Origin: Eledone cirrhosa
Taxonomy: Eukaryota > Mollusca > Cephalopoda > Octopoda > Eledonidae
Assembly: GCA_964016885.1 (NCBI GenBank)
Contig: OZ024740.1
Coordinates: 204,903,976 to 204,967,975 of the forward strand
Length of the DNA: 64,000 nt
Direction of reading: 5' to 3'
Below the pieces are notes generated by a model that saw only the letters and a program-made list of their open reading frames with translations, was not told the origin of the DNA and ran no database searches. Of the stretch, positions 21,126 through 33,470 are shown in pieces. Positions within the stretch are counted from its first letter, which is position 1. Each line of letters starts with the position of its first letter. The translations under genes were made by a program, and so were the position numbers.

Positions 21126-21986
21126 TGAATGAATGAATCTTTTGTTTTTAAGAATTGAATCAGACTGCTTGCTTAATATTAATCATATTTAACTGGGTAA
21201 TTGCATTGTGTTGCGTTTTGGGGCTTATTCAAACTTGTTATATTTTATTAGTAGGTAGGAATGAAAAGAGAAAAATTATATTGTATACTTTTAATACTGT
21301 GTGGACAAAAATATCTATTGAAAGAGCTATGGTCTGAAGGGTTTTTCTGGTGATAGGATTAAGTATTAAGTACACTAAAGTATATGGTACAAATAATCTG
21401 GTAGCCACAACTCTACAGAAAACATTAAGGGCAATTGTGGCCTAATGCAGTTTGTCTTAGTACCAGTATAATGGGTGGGTAATCTTATTTAACTGGGTAT
21501 TTGTATTTTCTGTAGTGTAGTTTAATTGTATTAACTGTTAGCTATGGCTGCATAAAGAAAAATATGTATACATGTATGCGTTTATATATAAGAACTGCAC
21601 AATGCAATGCCTGTAGCAAGGTTTAGGTATATAATCTGTTAGTAGTCAGGCATATTCACTAGGCAGCCACTGCAATAACAAAACTGATCAGTAGTCCTAA
21701 ATGACCTCAAACAACCTTTAAATTTAGAATTGGTTGCACAGAAGAAAGCTTTCTGACATTAGCATTAAGTAGATTAAATGTAAATAAAGAACTGAATATA
21801 TATATAATCCTTTACTGATTCAGCTAAGAGGAAATCTAGAGAATAACGAACATCTACAGATGCAGGCTGACTGTCAGTTGATTTGGTTAACTAAATCCCA
21901 TTGTAATTATGGCTCAATCACACACCTCACAATGCACATGGTTCCTTTGATTTCCTGATCTAATACTTACATAAAATTCTGAGTAC

Positions 21987-22200
21987 CTGGTTTAACTGTT
22001 TCATTATCATACTACTAATGAAAGACAGCTCAAGAAAATATTCAAATTTGAAGTGATGTATAACTTTCTCATTAAGTTGGTGTTTGGTATTAAAAGGCTT
22101 TGGCATCTGAACATAAAACATTGCCTTAAAAAAAATTAAACAGTAACCCTTGTGTGTAATGTTCAGCCATTCCATTGATTGAACTAAGAAACTCATGGTC
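21987..22200 (+). mobile_element. MITE2, diverged
   Basis: Contains 'tactaatgaaagacagctc' and 'ctttctcattaagttggtgt', aligned with the MITE2 left and middle sections. Confidence 0.5.
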
Positions 22201-22291
22201 TATTTCATATATCTGGCGGATCAGTTAAGTTATACATAGAATTTTAAAGATCTATGATGTCATCAACCTCTGGTAGATCTTTAACATCCAA

Positions 22292-22345
22292 TATATATAT
22301 ATATATACGAGGCGATGCAAGAATATACATTTTTTTTTTTTTTAC
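22292..22345. repeat. (TA)n run and poly-T tract
   Basis: A short TA run followed 22 bases later by about 15 T residues. Confidence 0.8.
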
Positions 22346-24250
22346 TGTTTAGCTAAGTACAGTACCCACATACCTTCTCAGGGCCTCAAAAAATACTAAA
22401 ATAATCAAATGGCCAGGTGGAATTTTTACCTTGAAGACATTTAAATTTTTTTTTCGTAACTAATATAATTTGATAGAGTTGTGTTATGGTAAGATATCAC
22501 ATGTTGCTCAAGTCTTGCAAATTTCTGCCTCTCTAACATGCAACACCTCAGACTGTTGCTTCATGGTCCCAGAATAAAACCGAGGGACAAGCACACAACT
22601 AACTTTATATTATATTACAAAGATAAAAATATGCTTGTGCTGTAAAATCCTTTCTGTGGACCTCATAATTGACATGCCTGCCCTAGTATAAGCAAGGTAT
22701 ATAGAATTAAGATGGAACGTCTCAATCACACATGGGTAATAGAGATACAATTCAATTATTAGTTTGCTGTGTAAAAGCCATACTCATATTGCAACCATGT
22801 TGGGACACTACCTTGGTTTATCAGACAGCTAAGTCTGATACTTATTCATGAAAAAGACATACTATAGCACCTACCAAGGGTACCAGAAAACAATACTTAT
22901 ACAGGTTATAAAATTGCTCAAACCGTTTCAATTTCTAAAACTATTTGATGTCCTAGCATAACTGCAGAATAATGACATTAATTATTACTAACATGACTAA
23001 CTCTTAACCAATTGTATGGCTTAATCTAATTCCATATCTGCTCAAACTGTACAGTTAAAATGAAATTTCTACAAAGATATCTGACAACTAGTAAAAATAC
23101 CTTTTAAATAGCTGGTACATTGGTAACAGATGGCAGGCTTCACACCTGCCTCACCAGAAAATATAAACTAGATTGATCACCACCAAAATATTCCCAGACT
23201 ACATATAAACACCTGCAACCACTGGACAACAATATTTACTGTCCCAAATTAATAACCAAGACAAATATAGTCAGCTGAAAGAAAAAGGTCAAAAAGAAAT
23301 CGTCACAATTGTGACATGAAAAACAAGACATTTTAATTTGTGGTACACATTGAAACCATTTATTCACCATCAGAAAGTATGAAGAAGGATTTGTTTTATT
23401 TATTTTTTTTCATTTTTTGAAAGCTCTTTGCCACATACACAAGCCATTCAATCAATTTGTTTAAAACTTTGTATACAGTCCTTAGTGGCAAGACCAACAA
23501 GGGGCTCTCCTCATACTGTGGGGGTAGGGACGAAACAGAAATCAGGACTCACCATCTCAAGTTTTCAATACTAATGCTAAAAAAGTGACAGTTAAAAATT
23601 TATCTTTTTCTTCAATTTCCTGTTTAACGGGGACCCGATAAAGACTTATCTCGTCTAAACAGTTGCAATAAAAAAAAAAAAAAAAGTTTATCAATGACCC
23701 CAACCCAGAGTTAAAACCAGTATTTTTCTCGGAATTAGCACCTGTAAAAAGCCAGGTATGTGAGAGAGGTCAAGATGGAAGGCTGGTATTAAGGCGACCA
23801 ACCACAGGTAGCACTGTTAAGGTGTGCCATCATTACTCAAAGGGATACTACTCTATCCCTAAAATTAAAAGTAACCTACAAGATAGAAAGTGAAGGTGGA
23901 TGACAAAAATAAAAAATAAAGCAAAGTCATGATATTGTAAATCTGTAAACAATGAAAAGATAGCAAAAAGCTATGTATCTGTGATGAAAAGGTATGAGAA
24001 ATAAAATAAGGAAACACTGGCAGGCAAGCCCCTAATTGCCGTGTCGTATTGGTTGTTGGCAGGGTATGGTTGGAGAAGAGGGAAGATAGAAGCCAACTAA
24101 ATAATAATGCAAATCTACATGGAAAAATATATATGTATAGTAAATATATTATTGGTTTCACAACTAACTACTAATACTTAAGTATTGAAAACATCTTGTC
24201 AAGACAAAGACAAGGATGGAAGGAAAGGAAGAAAAAAAAAAAAAAAAAAA
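22346..24250. other. No separate gene; may include the 3' UTR of the prothymosin-like gene
   Basis: No ORF, SINE or MITE is recognisable. Minus-strand poly(A)-signal candidates (TTTATT on the plus strand) occur at about 23397 and 24269, so the transcript from the minus-strand gene may end here. A-rich tracts lie near 23670 and 24233. Confidence 0.35.
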
Positions 24251-24401
24251 AACAATTAACAACTTATAATTTATTGAGAACTCAAAAAAGATGATAGCAA
24301 ATGATATGATCATTTATACATCTTAATGAAATGCCAACTAAATTAGCCAGAAATGTGCTATAGAAAGTACACTGTTTATAGAGTGTTTATCTGGCCAGAA
24401 A

Positions 24402-26054
24402 TCATGACTCTGGGGCTACAGCTTCCTTTTCTTCAGTTTCTGTTTTTGATTTCTTTGATGGGCTGACATCGTCCCGTATGAAGTCATCTGGGGCTCTTTT
24501 GCGCGGGCTGATCACATCTGAAGAGGAGGAACAATAAGTCAAATAAACCCCTTAGTAGTAGCGAATGGAAGAAGTCAAGTAAAATAAAAACAATGATATA
24601 TATATATATGGTGGCGGCAACGTTTTATTCGTGTTTGTGGCTATGGAGAAAGAGGAGCACACATACCACACACCATGGGTCAAAGGCTGAAAATACACAA
24701 AAAAAAAAAAAAAGGGAATATCTTCTCAAGTAAAACAGTAATAAAAGCAACTTACCATCTTCGTTCTCCTTCTCGTCATTTTCTTTGTTGTTCGTTTCTT
24801 CTTTGTTATCATTACAGTCCTCAGCTCCAGATTCAGATTTGTCGTTCGATTCAGAGTCCTCCGGCTGTTCAGAACTGTTCACTTTGGAGTCTTCCTTCTT
24901 GGCATCTTTCTCATCCTTTTTATCCTTTTTATCCTTTTTATCTTCCGCCTTGCTATCTTTAGCTTTCTTCTCGCTCTCCACCTGAAAACGGGGGTAAAAA
25001 TTAATATAATCGGCTCATACACAACAATAAAATATTTCAACAAATTTAAAAGAAATCAACATAAAAACCAAATCTTACTTCAGGTTTATCATCTACTTTC
25101 TTGACAACTGGAGTCTCAACTTCAGTCTCCTGGTCATTGGTCCTGAATAAAGTAAAATACTATAAAATAAGATCTATTGTCTATAAAAATCCATTCATCG
25201 CTAAAACTCTTTTGATGCTCTTAGCCATTAAAAAAAATCACTACCTACCACAGAAAGCTAGCAACAGATTATAAAAACCATAATTAGCAATCACTAATGA
25301 AATATAATAAACGAATTTAAATATCCGAATTGCAAAATACAGCTTTTGTCAGAAACGGAACCTATTTATTGAATGAGATCAACACTTGTATGTATATGGT
25401 TTTATTATAAACAAAAACAAGCCAAAAGACGAGGAAGAAAGAGACGTGAAAAGAGATTAGTATTTCAATGGTGGTGGCAGCGGTGGGGCAAGATAAAAGT
25501 TGCCGGCGAGGAAGGGGGAGTAGTGTAGAGTTAATGGAAGTAGGAGGCATGTGGTATGGCGGCGGAGGACAGGACCACTGCTTTGTGTAAAATGGAGCCG
25601 AGCACCAGTCAATAAAGTCAACGGTTGACTAAAGCCTTCTTTACACCATTCTATTCCTTTAGCCCTACTATTTTTTTCAAACATTCCCTTCCCTAGTCCT
25701 TTACCATTCAACCCCCCTCCCGCGCAGCTTAGGGAAAAAAGAACTGCTTTCAACATTTCCATCGATTAGGAGAGACGGACGGAGACACCAAGAAAACCGC
25801 TTTATTTTCCCTATAAAACCTAATAAAATGCGCTATGTGGATGACCGGCTTCAAGACCCCCCCTCCCCATTTATATATATTAAAAACCGCCCTGGTTCTA
25901 TGATATACACTTTAGAATAATGGTCCATCTAAAATACCAGAATTTCTTCTAATGGCAATATTTTATTATATGATAATGAAAGGGCTAGTGAGATTAAAAA
26001 GTCCTCGCTAGAATGAAAGACTAGAAAGATAGACTCCGTTAAATGGAGCCACGG

Positions 26055-26086
<32 letters not shown>

Positions 26087-27178
26087 TTGGAACCGACCAT
26101 GCCGTACCGACAAAGAAGAGTCAACCTTTCTCACATTTTAAACAAATATTGGATTTTTAAAGAAACCTCTTTCACCGAAAATATTCTTAAGAACAAAATG
26201 CTTCAACATTTTTTCTTTATATGAACCAGAACAAACAAAAATTATTCAAGATAAGATGAAGGCGATGCAAAAAGAGAAAATGGAAAAAAAATAAATATCG
26301 AAAATTATTGAATTTTAGCGATAAAAAACTTTAATTCAAGACAAAAACTAGAAATTCTATCGCAGTTGAACAAAAGAGCCAGCGACAATAGTAACAATAG
26401 AAGACAGGTAATATATACACACGCATATGTATACACAATATATACGCACATACATATATAGTTTATATATATATATACACACACAAGTTTCGCAAGATAA
26501 ACGAGCGGGGAATTTGGATATAAAAGATAATGGGAATTTTTCTTAAAATGTTAGAACCTCTTCTTTTTTTCGATAAACAAATGATTCGTTTTTTTTTCCT
26601 TTCAACCTGGAGGGGTAAAATAAACATTTAATGTGAAAAATTAACATATAGGAAAATATTTGCGGTTTTATCTTTCCTCTTTTGGAGTAATAAAATGAAT
26701 GAAGAGAATGGTGACGAAAGATATCTGGAAAATTGATATAAACTGGTTTTAATTAACTAATGCTTTATAAAAATAAAATTCCATTAATATTTTAATATTT
26801 TTTTTAAGATAGCAATTTCTGAGGATTCTATTGATTTACTTTAATAATTATAAAAATTTAAATATAGCATTACAAAATGTTTATATACAGCACAAAGAGG
26901 ATATAATTTACGTGGTATTCTGAGAAAAAAAGATTAGATATAGTAATTTCTTTAAATTCTAGAGATTTGGAAAAATTTAAAGTATATATAACACAAAGGG
27001 AGGGCCGTTATTTAAGCGTTAATAGATATAAAATTTACATGCCATAGGGAAAATCTGACTAAAGTGAAAAATTTTATGCTGAAAAAAAAGAAAGAAATCG
27101 AGATATTATAAGTATTTCATTGAAATTTGAAGAAAAAAATCTTAAAAGAATTAATTTTTCTTACTTTGTGTCTGGCAT
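24402..27178 (-). CDS. Prothymosin-alpha-like acidic/basic nuclear protein, complete four-exon gene
   Basis: Four minus-strand exons: 27178-27165 (14 bp, starts ATGCCAGACACAAA), 25142-25079 (64 bp), 24981-24756 (226 bp) and 24517-24402 (116 bp, TGA at 24404-24402). All introns are GT-AG with GTAAG donors, and the phases join exactly (AA+G gives Lys5; G+AT gives Asp102), giving 139 residues. The N-terminus reads MPDTKTNDQETEVETPVVKK, then a block of repeated DKK units (about residues 37-55), an Asp/Glu/Asn-rich centre, and a C-terminus SPRKRAPDDFIRDDVSPSKK. That end resembles prothymosin alpha, where a KRAxxDD stretch and a KKxK nuclear-localisation signal close the protein. It should be disordered and nuclear, with histone or chromatin binding expected from the family. 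It is longer and more Lys-rich than vertebrate prothymosin (about 110 residues). Composition bias makes orthology less certain than gene structure. Introns are 2.0 kb, 97 bp and 238 bp. Confidence 0.72.
26055..26084. repeat. Poly-A tract of about 30 bases
   Basis: Pure A run inside intron 1 of the prothymosin-like gene; no retroposed body is visible upstream. Confidence 0.9.
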
Positions 27179-27415
27179 ATTTGTGTTGAGTGTGTGGGTT
27201 TCCCTGTGTAAAAATAAGAACGAACAGCAAAATGCCGGCGAGATATTTGAAATGCTACTTATCTCACTGAAAGCAGACGATCGACTAGATTTGGCACAGC
27301 TTCCCGCCAACCGTAGCTACCCCTTCCCTCCTCACTTGTCTGCTCTACGTTCATTGGTTGCTATTTTTCACATGCAGGTGGCAGCACCAAACCAACATCG
27401 GTCACGTGCACAACT
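27179..27415. promoter_or_regulatory. Shared bidirectional promoter region
   Basis: The 237 bp between the two divergent start codons are richer in GC and CpG than their surroundings. Visible sites: 'ttcccgccaa' at 27301-27310 (E2F-like), ATTGG at 27353-27357 (inverted CCAAT box) and CACGTG at 27403-27408 (E-box, 8 bp before the plus-strand ATG). No TATA box is obvious. Vertebrate prothymosin alpha is known as a Myc and E2F target, which fits, but site function here is inference. Both 5' UTRs must lie inside or overlap this gap. Confidence 0.6.
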
Positions 27416-27463
27416 ATGGCGACCACCAATCTACATTTCGAGGACTTGAAAATCTTACTACAG
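27416..27463 (+). CDS. COMMD9: COMMD9, exon 1 (N-terminus)
   Basis: Sixteen codons, MATTNLHFEDLKILLQ, end at a phase-0 donor (CAG|GTTTCC). Joined to the exon at 49106 the text becomes HF..L..LLQSPNKDIVVRIC, which parallels the start of animal COMMD9 (HF..L..LL....KDVV...C). COMM-domain proteins form the Commander complex with CCDC22 and CCDC93, which works in endosomal cargo recycling and NF-kB control (family knowledge). The donor is weak at +3 to +5. The start was chosen as the first ATG after the promoter motifs, in frame with exon 2. Confidence 0.7.
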
Positions 27464-29040
27464 GTTTCCTCGATTATTTTTTTTTCTTCTCTCTCCTAGA
27501 TCTATCTATATATCTAAAAGATACTCCATTTTTTACACATCACATATTTTTCCCTTCGCAGTTACTATTTTTTAAATTTCCCTGTTTCAATCAATACAAT
27601 GTTTTTCCCCCGATTTAACTAACTTACGTTCATTCAAACTTTCTAATTAAGGTTTCAATTAATATTTTTTAATCAATAACATTTCTCACTAAATTCCTTT
27701 TTAATAAATATTTAAAGAAATAAAATTATCAGTACATTTATTTTTTAATATCCATTAACCAAGTAAAATAAGATTCTGTCTTAAATCTGAATCTGTTGTT
27801 AAATCTTACCAGGTGTGAGGCAGATTAAATTATTTTAAAATACAAATAGAGAAATTATTATTATGATAATTTTAATATTATTATTATTAGAAGTAGTAGA
27901 TATATAAAATGTGTAACTTTAATGAGTAAAGTGAAAAGTATAACAAATGTTTTTCATTTACTGTATATCTACGTGACACACCCACCTCTTGTGACCACCG
28001 CTGTTAGTTAACTATAACCATATAGAATTAAATGTATATCAATTCAGTATGGTTAAATTTCATTAATATGAATACCTAAATAATTTATATGAAGAAGAAA
28101 ACAAATATATTCTGATTTTATAACCAATTCTTAGTCATCTGGACATTTTGGTGCGTAAAATAAGTTATGCTTAGTCCATGTTCTAGTGTTATTGAGATTC
28201 GTTGCGGTGGGTTCGTTAAAACTTGTTTCAGTGGTACTTTTACCCATCTTTTTAGTAATAAGTAAATAGTTAGAGATTGATAAATACAGAAGTTCAAATT
28301 TGCATACCCATGCAGTGAAAAAAATTAACATTTCAATCTGGACATAACTAGTTTAGTGTCCTCTCGAAAGTGAAAGTTACGACACGAAGGTGGGGATGAT
28401 AATACTTACATTATTGTATACTTCTGTTCATTAATACTTTTATTACTGAATACTTTCTACTTGTGATAGGACAAACTTTTTTCTTCATCCCTTTAAAGTT
28501 TATAATGATAATGAATAACCTCATACTTTCTTCAGGAACTTTATGTATTTTGACAACTCTGAATCACAAAAAATATAATTATTTAAAAAAAACTTCTATC
28601 TGCACAATCGTAAATTACACATTAAGAAAGTTACGATGAGAGAGAATCGGATAGTGTGAAACACTAAACTGTAATTATGCTGCAAACATGATAGTAAATG
28701 ATGTTATCGATTCCATTAATTAACTTAATAATATGTTTGAAAGTAACCCTAACAACTAATAGATCCAGAACAGCTATAGATCTGCCAAATAAGTAGCTGA
28801 ACATGCTTTTATTATTGTTTACACCGAACAGCCTATTGTAGGAACATGTGCAGCAAAAACTGTTTAACGTATCCTATACAAACTTTGATATTAGCAAATA
28901 AAAATACTAATTTATTCCAATCAATCTATCTTATGTTTGGGCTTAATATTCTTGATGTAATTTCCCCCAAATAATAATTTAAGATATTAATATGTATATC
29001 GAAGTTACTTTTATGAAAGTTTATGCTATGTGTATTTTAA
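27464..29040. other. AT-rich intronic sequence, no element recognised
   Basis: Low GC, short homopolymer runs and an (ATT)n patch near 27858-27890. No ORF or repeat family identified. Confidence 0.5.
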
Positions 29041-29045
29041 AACAG

Positions 29046-29170
29046 GTAAACCTTATCCCTGCATGTCGTAAGAAGCGGCTAAAAGGGTTGGCTTTAGAAA
29101 GGGCATCTGGCTGTAAAGCATTGCTTCATAGAATCTGCAGTACTAACCATTAATTAAGCAGGTGAAGCAG
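29046..29170 (+). mobile_element. LINE 3' fragment
   Basis: Contains 'cctgcatgtcgtaagaagcg' and 'ggctaaaagggttggcttta', followed by a tail-like 'gggcatctggctgtaaagca'. This resembles LINE 3'-end text; no ORF. Confidence 0.4.
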
Positions 29171-29854
29171 CTAATGTTTGAAGGGATGTTTTGCAACTAA
29201 TTGTCATGTATAAATGTTGTGTTTACACTATAAATTCTGCTATATTGTGAAATATTATTTAAGAGTAACGAGAAATTTCTTTATATAATCTTTAGATCAG
29301 TCTTTTCTGTCTTCTTTAGACTCAAATGTACAATCTAAATCTGAAGGAAATTCTATGTTACCCACCATTATCCTTAATAGTTTCCTTCTATAGCCTATAA
29401 TTAGTGGTTTAGCACAGTATCCCTACATGACCTTAAATATACACCATAGTCTACAATTAGTGGTATGGTCCAGTTTAGCACAGTATCACTACATGGCCCT
29501 AAACCTACACTATAGCCAGCAATTAGTTGTTTAGGACAGCATTGCTACATGGGCCTAAATCTACACCAAAATAATGAGGTTAGTGATCTAAATGGGAACC
29601 ACTGATCAAAATAGAGAAGGAATACAATGAGGTTAGACCACTCAGGATAATATCCTCTCAGACAACACCAAAGATCTGACTAAAAGGTGTTTCCAAAAGT
29701 TTAAGAATAAATAAAAAGGTTGCACAAGGCCATTTCTATACAATGCATATTCTCCAAACCAACAACAAAAAAAAAACAAGTAAAATTGGTACTACATTGA
29801 TCAACAAATCTAAAATAAAACCATACACAAAATTTTAGCTATTCTATCAGTAGC

Positions 29855-30190
29855 CACAGGAGAAGTTTCAAATGCCATCAGTATCATGAAGGAGAAAGCT
29901 CCAGACCCAAATAACGTCACCGTTGACCCTATCAGAGATGCTGGTGAACAAATCTTTCAATAACTAGCTGACCTTTTTGCAGTCTGTCTAAAACAAAGAA
30001 AATATATGGAATAAATGGAGCAGCACCATTACAGTTCTGCTGCACAAACGCCAATGCAGAAGATTGTGTAAATTATGGGCTTATCAGCTTTATAAAAGTT
30101 TCACCAGAATCATAATGGATAGAGTCAACAAAAGCTTTGACCATCAGAACCAGCAGGCTTCAAGAATGACCACCTGTAAACAGATTGAGA
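29855..30190 (+). pseudogene. Reverse-transcriptase relic (LINE, N-terminal RT region)
   Basis: Reads EVSNAISIMKEKAPDPNNVT, VDPIRDAGEQIF, ADLFAVCLKQRKYME, then YKSFTRIIMDRVNKSFD. The 'I..MK..KAPxPxxV ... I.DAGE' block is RT region 0-1 of a non-LTR element. Stops and a shift near 29955-30020 make it dead. Confidence 0.65.
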
Positions 30191-30529
30191 AAACTGCAGA
30201 GTACGTCAATATATACAGCTTATCTACAACTGATAGTTCTTCATACAATTACACAAAAATTCTAAATTGTTCCAACGAGTGAAAGAAGTGGCTTTATGAC
30301 ATGGTTGTAAAGGTCAATTGTTTCAATTTCCAGCACAGGTGGCATATTCACTGAGCTGAAAATGACTACTGGAGGTAGCTGGAGGTTAACCTTGTGATCC
30401 TCAATCACTTAATGCTACATGAAACTGGTATAAACTCTTATCTGATGATCCTCTGGGCTTAAGAAGGTGAGAAATCAATGTATATCACCAATGTCATCCA
30501 AGGAAGGAAGATCAAGTATAGAATCATAC

Positions 30530-30790
30530 TAACCTCATCTTCAAGCTCAATATCATACACTCTGAAAAGTGGTCCGTGTTAAGAAGGTTTTCCATTTGGA
30601 GGAACCAAGCCAAAGGGTTGGTTCCTATCACAAGACAACCTCTTTACTGTTGGTGTCACACAAATGCACTTTAGGCCCTCTAGAGAGAGAGTGTGACCTC
30701 TGGCCCATCTGAAAGGTCTAGCTCCAATTAAGTACAGATTTTGTCTGTGATGACCCTTGCTAGCAGGGGGAATGGATAATTAAGTGTTGA
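30530..30790 (+). mobile_element. Degenerate LINE-A 3' UTR-like sequence
   Basis: Contains 'gaaaagtggtccgtgttaag', 'ggttcctatcacaagac' and 'tgacccttgctagcaggggg', loosely matching the LINE-A tail. Diverged, so tentative. Confidence 0.35.
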
Positions 30791-30894
30791 TGTTGAATGC
30801 CAAGAGTCACAATTTAGAGATGTTGAACAAAAAAGCTCAGCTGTAAACTAAGAAGAATTATTCACAATATCATAAGGATCGGAAAAAGGCAGTT

Positions 30895-31090
30895 GTTGGG
30901 GCATTGGATATTAGCTCTGACTTTTTCTGGTTTGAGTTCCATTCCTGCACAGGCCTGCTTTGCCTTTCATACTTTTAGAGTTTATAAATAAAGTACCAGT
31001 CCAGTGTTGGTGCAACCCTATCTCCTTCCAGTTGTTCTGTTGGGTCAAGGGAGAGAGTGTCTATGTCTGCTTGTGATTGCATAAACAACT
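30895..31090 (+). mobile_element. SINE-B-like element, diverged
   Basis: Contains 'tttgagttccattcctgc' (B box), 'tttgcctttcatacttttag' and 'tttataaataaagtaccag', the SINE-B body; the 3' part differs ('tgttgggtcaagggagagag') and recurs at 33340-33390. Confidence 0.55.
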
Positions 31091-31424
31091 TAAACACTTA
31101 CTGAAAGCATGATATATACTACCATGTCATACTCAATTATGAGTGATGTCCATAGTTATATCACATGGAAGGACAGGAGAACAACACACTGGATACTGAA
31201 GTAGATAAGTGTTTGTGACATTTTTGAAGACTTAAACCAGTTGAAGTGGAACTGGGCAAACCATATGATGAGAATGTGATATGAGGTTAACGAACTGGAC
31301 CACCAGAAACTAGACATGAAGTCATAGTCGTTGACAAGCAAGGTAATATTGCTAAATTTAGACCAAGAGGACAGGGAGAAGTACAACAAAGGATGGTGTT
31401 TGGAGCCACGCTAAAGAAGAACAA

Positions 31425-31525
31425 GATAGAGCAGTAGTAGTAGATGTCAGGGTGGGGGAAAAGGTTGTCAGCTATTCATAAGTTCTGGTAGTAGTAGTAG
31501 TAGTAATGGTGATGGTGTGGTAGTG
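31425..31525. repeat. (TAG)n trinucleotide repeats
   Basis: Two short GTA/TAG runs separated by about 45 bases. Confidence 0.75.
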
Positions 31526-31943
31526 TTGTTCAGTTTTTTCAAAGCAAAGTACTGCAACAGATGTATGCTCACTAGTTCAAAGTATTCGTTTTTTTCTGTG
31601 AGGAAGAGTTAATATGTGTGTTGTCTTTTAGAGAGGGAAGATAAGATGGCTGGGAGGAGGAGAGAGTAAAGGGGGTTTGTGTGGTTAGGCTAGGGAGTTA
31701 GAAACAATAGTATGTAAAACAGATTGCTCTCCCACAGATCAAATATTCATGGTTTCTTTTGGGTGTTGTTGGAGAGAGTATTTGTATGAATGGGACCATA
31801 GAGTTAATTGTGACAGGTGAGTTACAGAATATCCATTGGTCACTCTACCCTATGTTCTAGGGAGTGAGAGAGTTAATTAACAATAGAGAGGCTTTGTGTG
31901 AAGTGGGGGCTGAAGAATAGAACTGGGGTAATCGCAGGTTTTA

Positions 31944-32175
31944 ACCATTTTGTGACTATATTTTTAATGAAATACCTTCTATTTCATTAATGAAGAATTC
32001 TGAGGGATTTACCAAAACTATTAATTATTTTATTACTAAGATAGTAACTTAACATGTGATTCTTATATAAAATTATGTTGGAAAATTTTTATTTAAATAG
32101 AAATCTTTTAAAATAAGTGGTTTTGTTTCATAGAATCAGAACCAGTTTTAGGTGGATTGATATCAAAAGGTTATT
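31944..32175 (+). mobile_element. MITE2, nearly complete
   Basis: Starts 'ttttaaccattttgtgacta' and ends 'ttgatatcaaaaggttatta'; inner 'actaagatagtaacttaaca' is the family core. Both TTAA edges carry substitutions. Confidence 0.68.
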
Positions 32176-32775
32176 ATATTCATTATAGCTTTGTTAGTTT
32201 GGTGGTGTTGTACAATATCAGAATTTCAAGAGAAACTTTTTAGAAGTGTCTTCATGCTCAAAAAATTTCTGTTTGGGTATTCATCAGACATTTTTGCAGC
32301 TTCTACTATTGACTTTTCTTGCTCCCATTTACATATGGTTTGAACTTTTCTATAATCTTCCATGTTATTTTGTATGGCTTGTTATTTTCTTTTAATGAAT
32401 GAACATTTATGTTTGAACACAGTAATTGATCATTTTCTTTTGTTACTAAATGGAGTTGTATACTTAGCACACCTTAGTTTGAATGTTCCTTCCACCATCC
32501 TAATCTATCTTTTGGTATTAGCTGTATTATTTCTATTTGTGGTTACCTTGGCTTCATATTTTCAAACAAGATGAATAACATAAATCAGTACCCACAGAAA
32601 AAAAGAAAAGTTAATAGACTTATGGATTTAGGAAAACTATTAGTCCAAACGAAACATAAAGAACCAATAAGCTTGAGCACATTCATATTTTCAATATTAT
32701 ATATAAGATTTAATATTGTTATAAACTGTATAATATTAAATATACTATTTGTGTACATTTTCATCTTTAGTTTAC
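32176..32775. other. AT-rich intronic sequence, no element recognised
   Basis: Two short overlapping plus-strand frames (32362-32807) read like random hydrophobic text; no splice or homology support. Confidence 0.5.
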
Positions 32776-32806
32776 AACATATATATATATATATATTGTA
32801 TATATA

Positions 32807-32837
<31 letters not shown>

Positions 32838-32936
32838 ATGTATGTATATATATATTATATGTATATATATATATTATATATATAATGTATGTATATATAT
32901 ATTATATATATAATGTATGTATATATATATATATAT
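32776..32936. repeat. (TA)n with 'aatgtatg' spacers
   Basis: TA runs interrupted by a repeated 'aatgtatgta' spacer, so a degenerate tandem of about 30-bp units. Confidence 0.85.
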
Positions 32937-33120
32937 ACAGCACTCACTGTAAATGAGGTTGGTGTTAGGAAGGGCATCCAGCTGTAGAAATCAAGCTAGA
33001 ATCAGTTCCCGTATGAGCAAGACAAGGTCAGCCGACCGGACACTGCCCACAGCAGGACAACCCGTCTAACCCATGCTAGCGTGGAAGAACGGACATAAAA
33101 CGGGGATGATGATGATGATG
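32937..33120 (+). mobile_element. LINE-A/SINE-A 3' tail, isolated, between (TA)n tracts
   Basis: Contains 'cactcactgtaaatgaggtt', 'ggaagggcatccagctgtag' and ends in 'gatgatgatgatgatgatat'. No ORF or tRNA head; flanked on both sides by TA runs. Confidence 0.8.
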
Positions 33121-33134
33121 ATATTATATATATA

Positions 33135-33180
<46 letters not shown>
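33121..33180. repeat. (TA)n microsatellite
   Basis: Almost pure TA for about 50 bases. A minus-strand frame of repeated Tyr-Ile here is an artefact. Confidence 0.9.
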
Positions 33181-33182
<2 letters not shown>

Positions 33183-33470
33183 TGGTTGAGTGTCAGAGTC
33201 ATTAGAGCATCAGAGAGAATGTGTTGCAATATTTGTTCCAGCCTTCTGTGTTTTGAGTTCAAATCCTCCTAAGGTATTCTTTGCCTTTGATGTTTAGAGG
33301 GTTGATAAAGAGTGTACCAGCCCAGCACTGGTGCTGCCTTCTTGCTGTCATTCCCTGGATATTCCATTAGATCAAGAATGGGAGAGTCGAGTGTGTCTGT
33401 TTATGACTGCATGGGTATCTTTCATCATTAGTGAAAGCATGAGACATACTACCAAGTCAAGCTTATTGTG
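33181..33470 (+). mobile_element. SINE-B variant with a longer 3' body
   Basis: tRNA-like head 'ggtggttgagtgtcagagtc', B box 'tttgagttcaaatcctcc', body 'tttgcctttgatgtttagag' and a 3' half ('ccattagatcaagaatggga') shared with 30895-31090. Probably a distinct subfamily. Confidence 0.55.

Noticed and set aside
24675..24985. Plus-strand Ser/Leu-rich ORFs
   Set aside because: They are antisense shadows of the Lys/Glu-rich exon 3 of the prothymosin-like gene.
25457..25762. Minus ORF in intron 1 of the prothymosin-like gene as an alternative first exon
   Set aside because: Slightly higher GC and a possible donor exist, but the 14-bp exon at 27178-27165 joins in exact phase and sits at the promoter; this ORF lacks homology.
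27120..27618. Overlapping plus ORFs across the promoter
   Set aside because: They run through the promoter and exon 1 in other frames without codon bias or homology; only the 16-codon COMMD9 frame has support.
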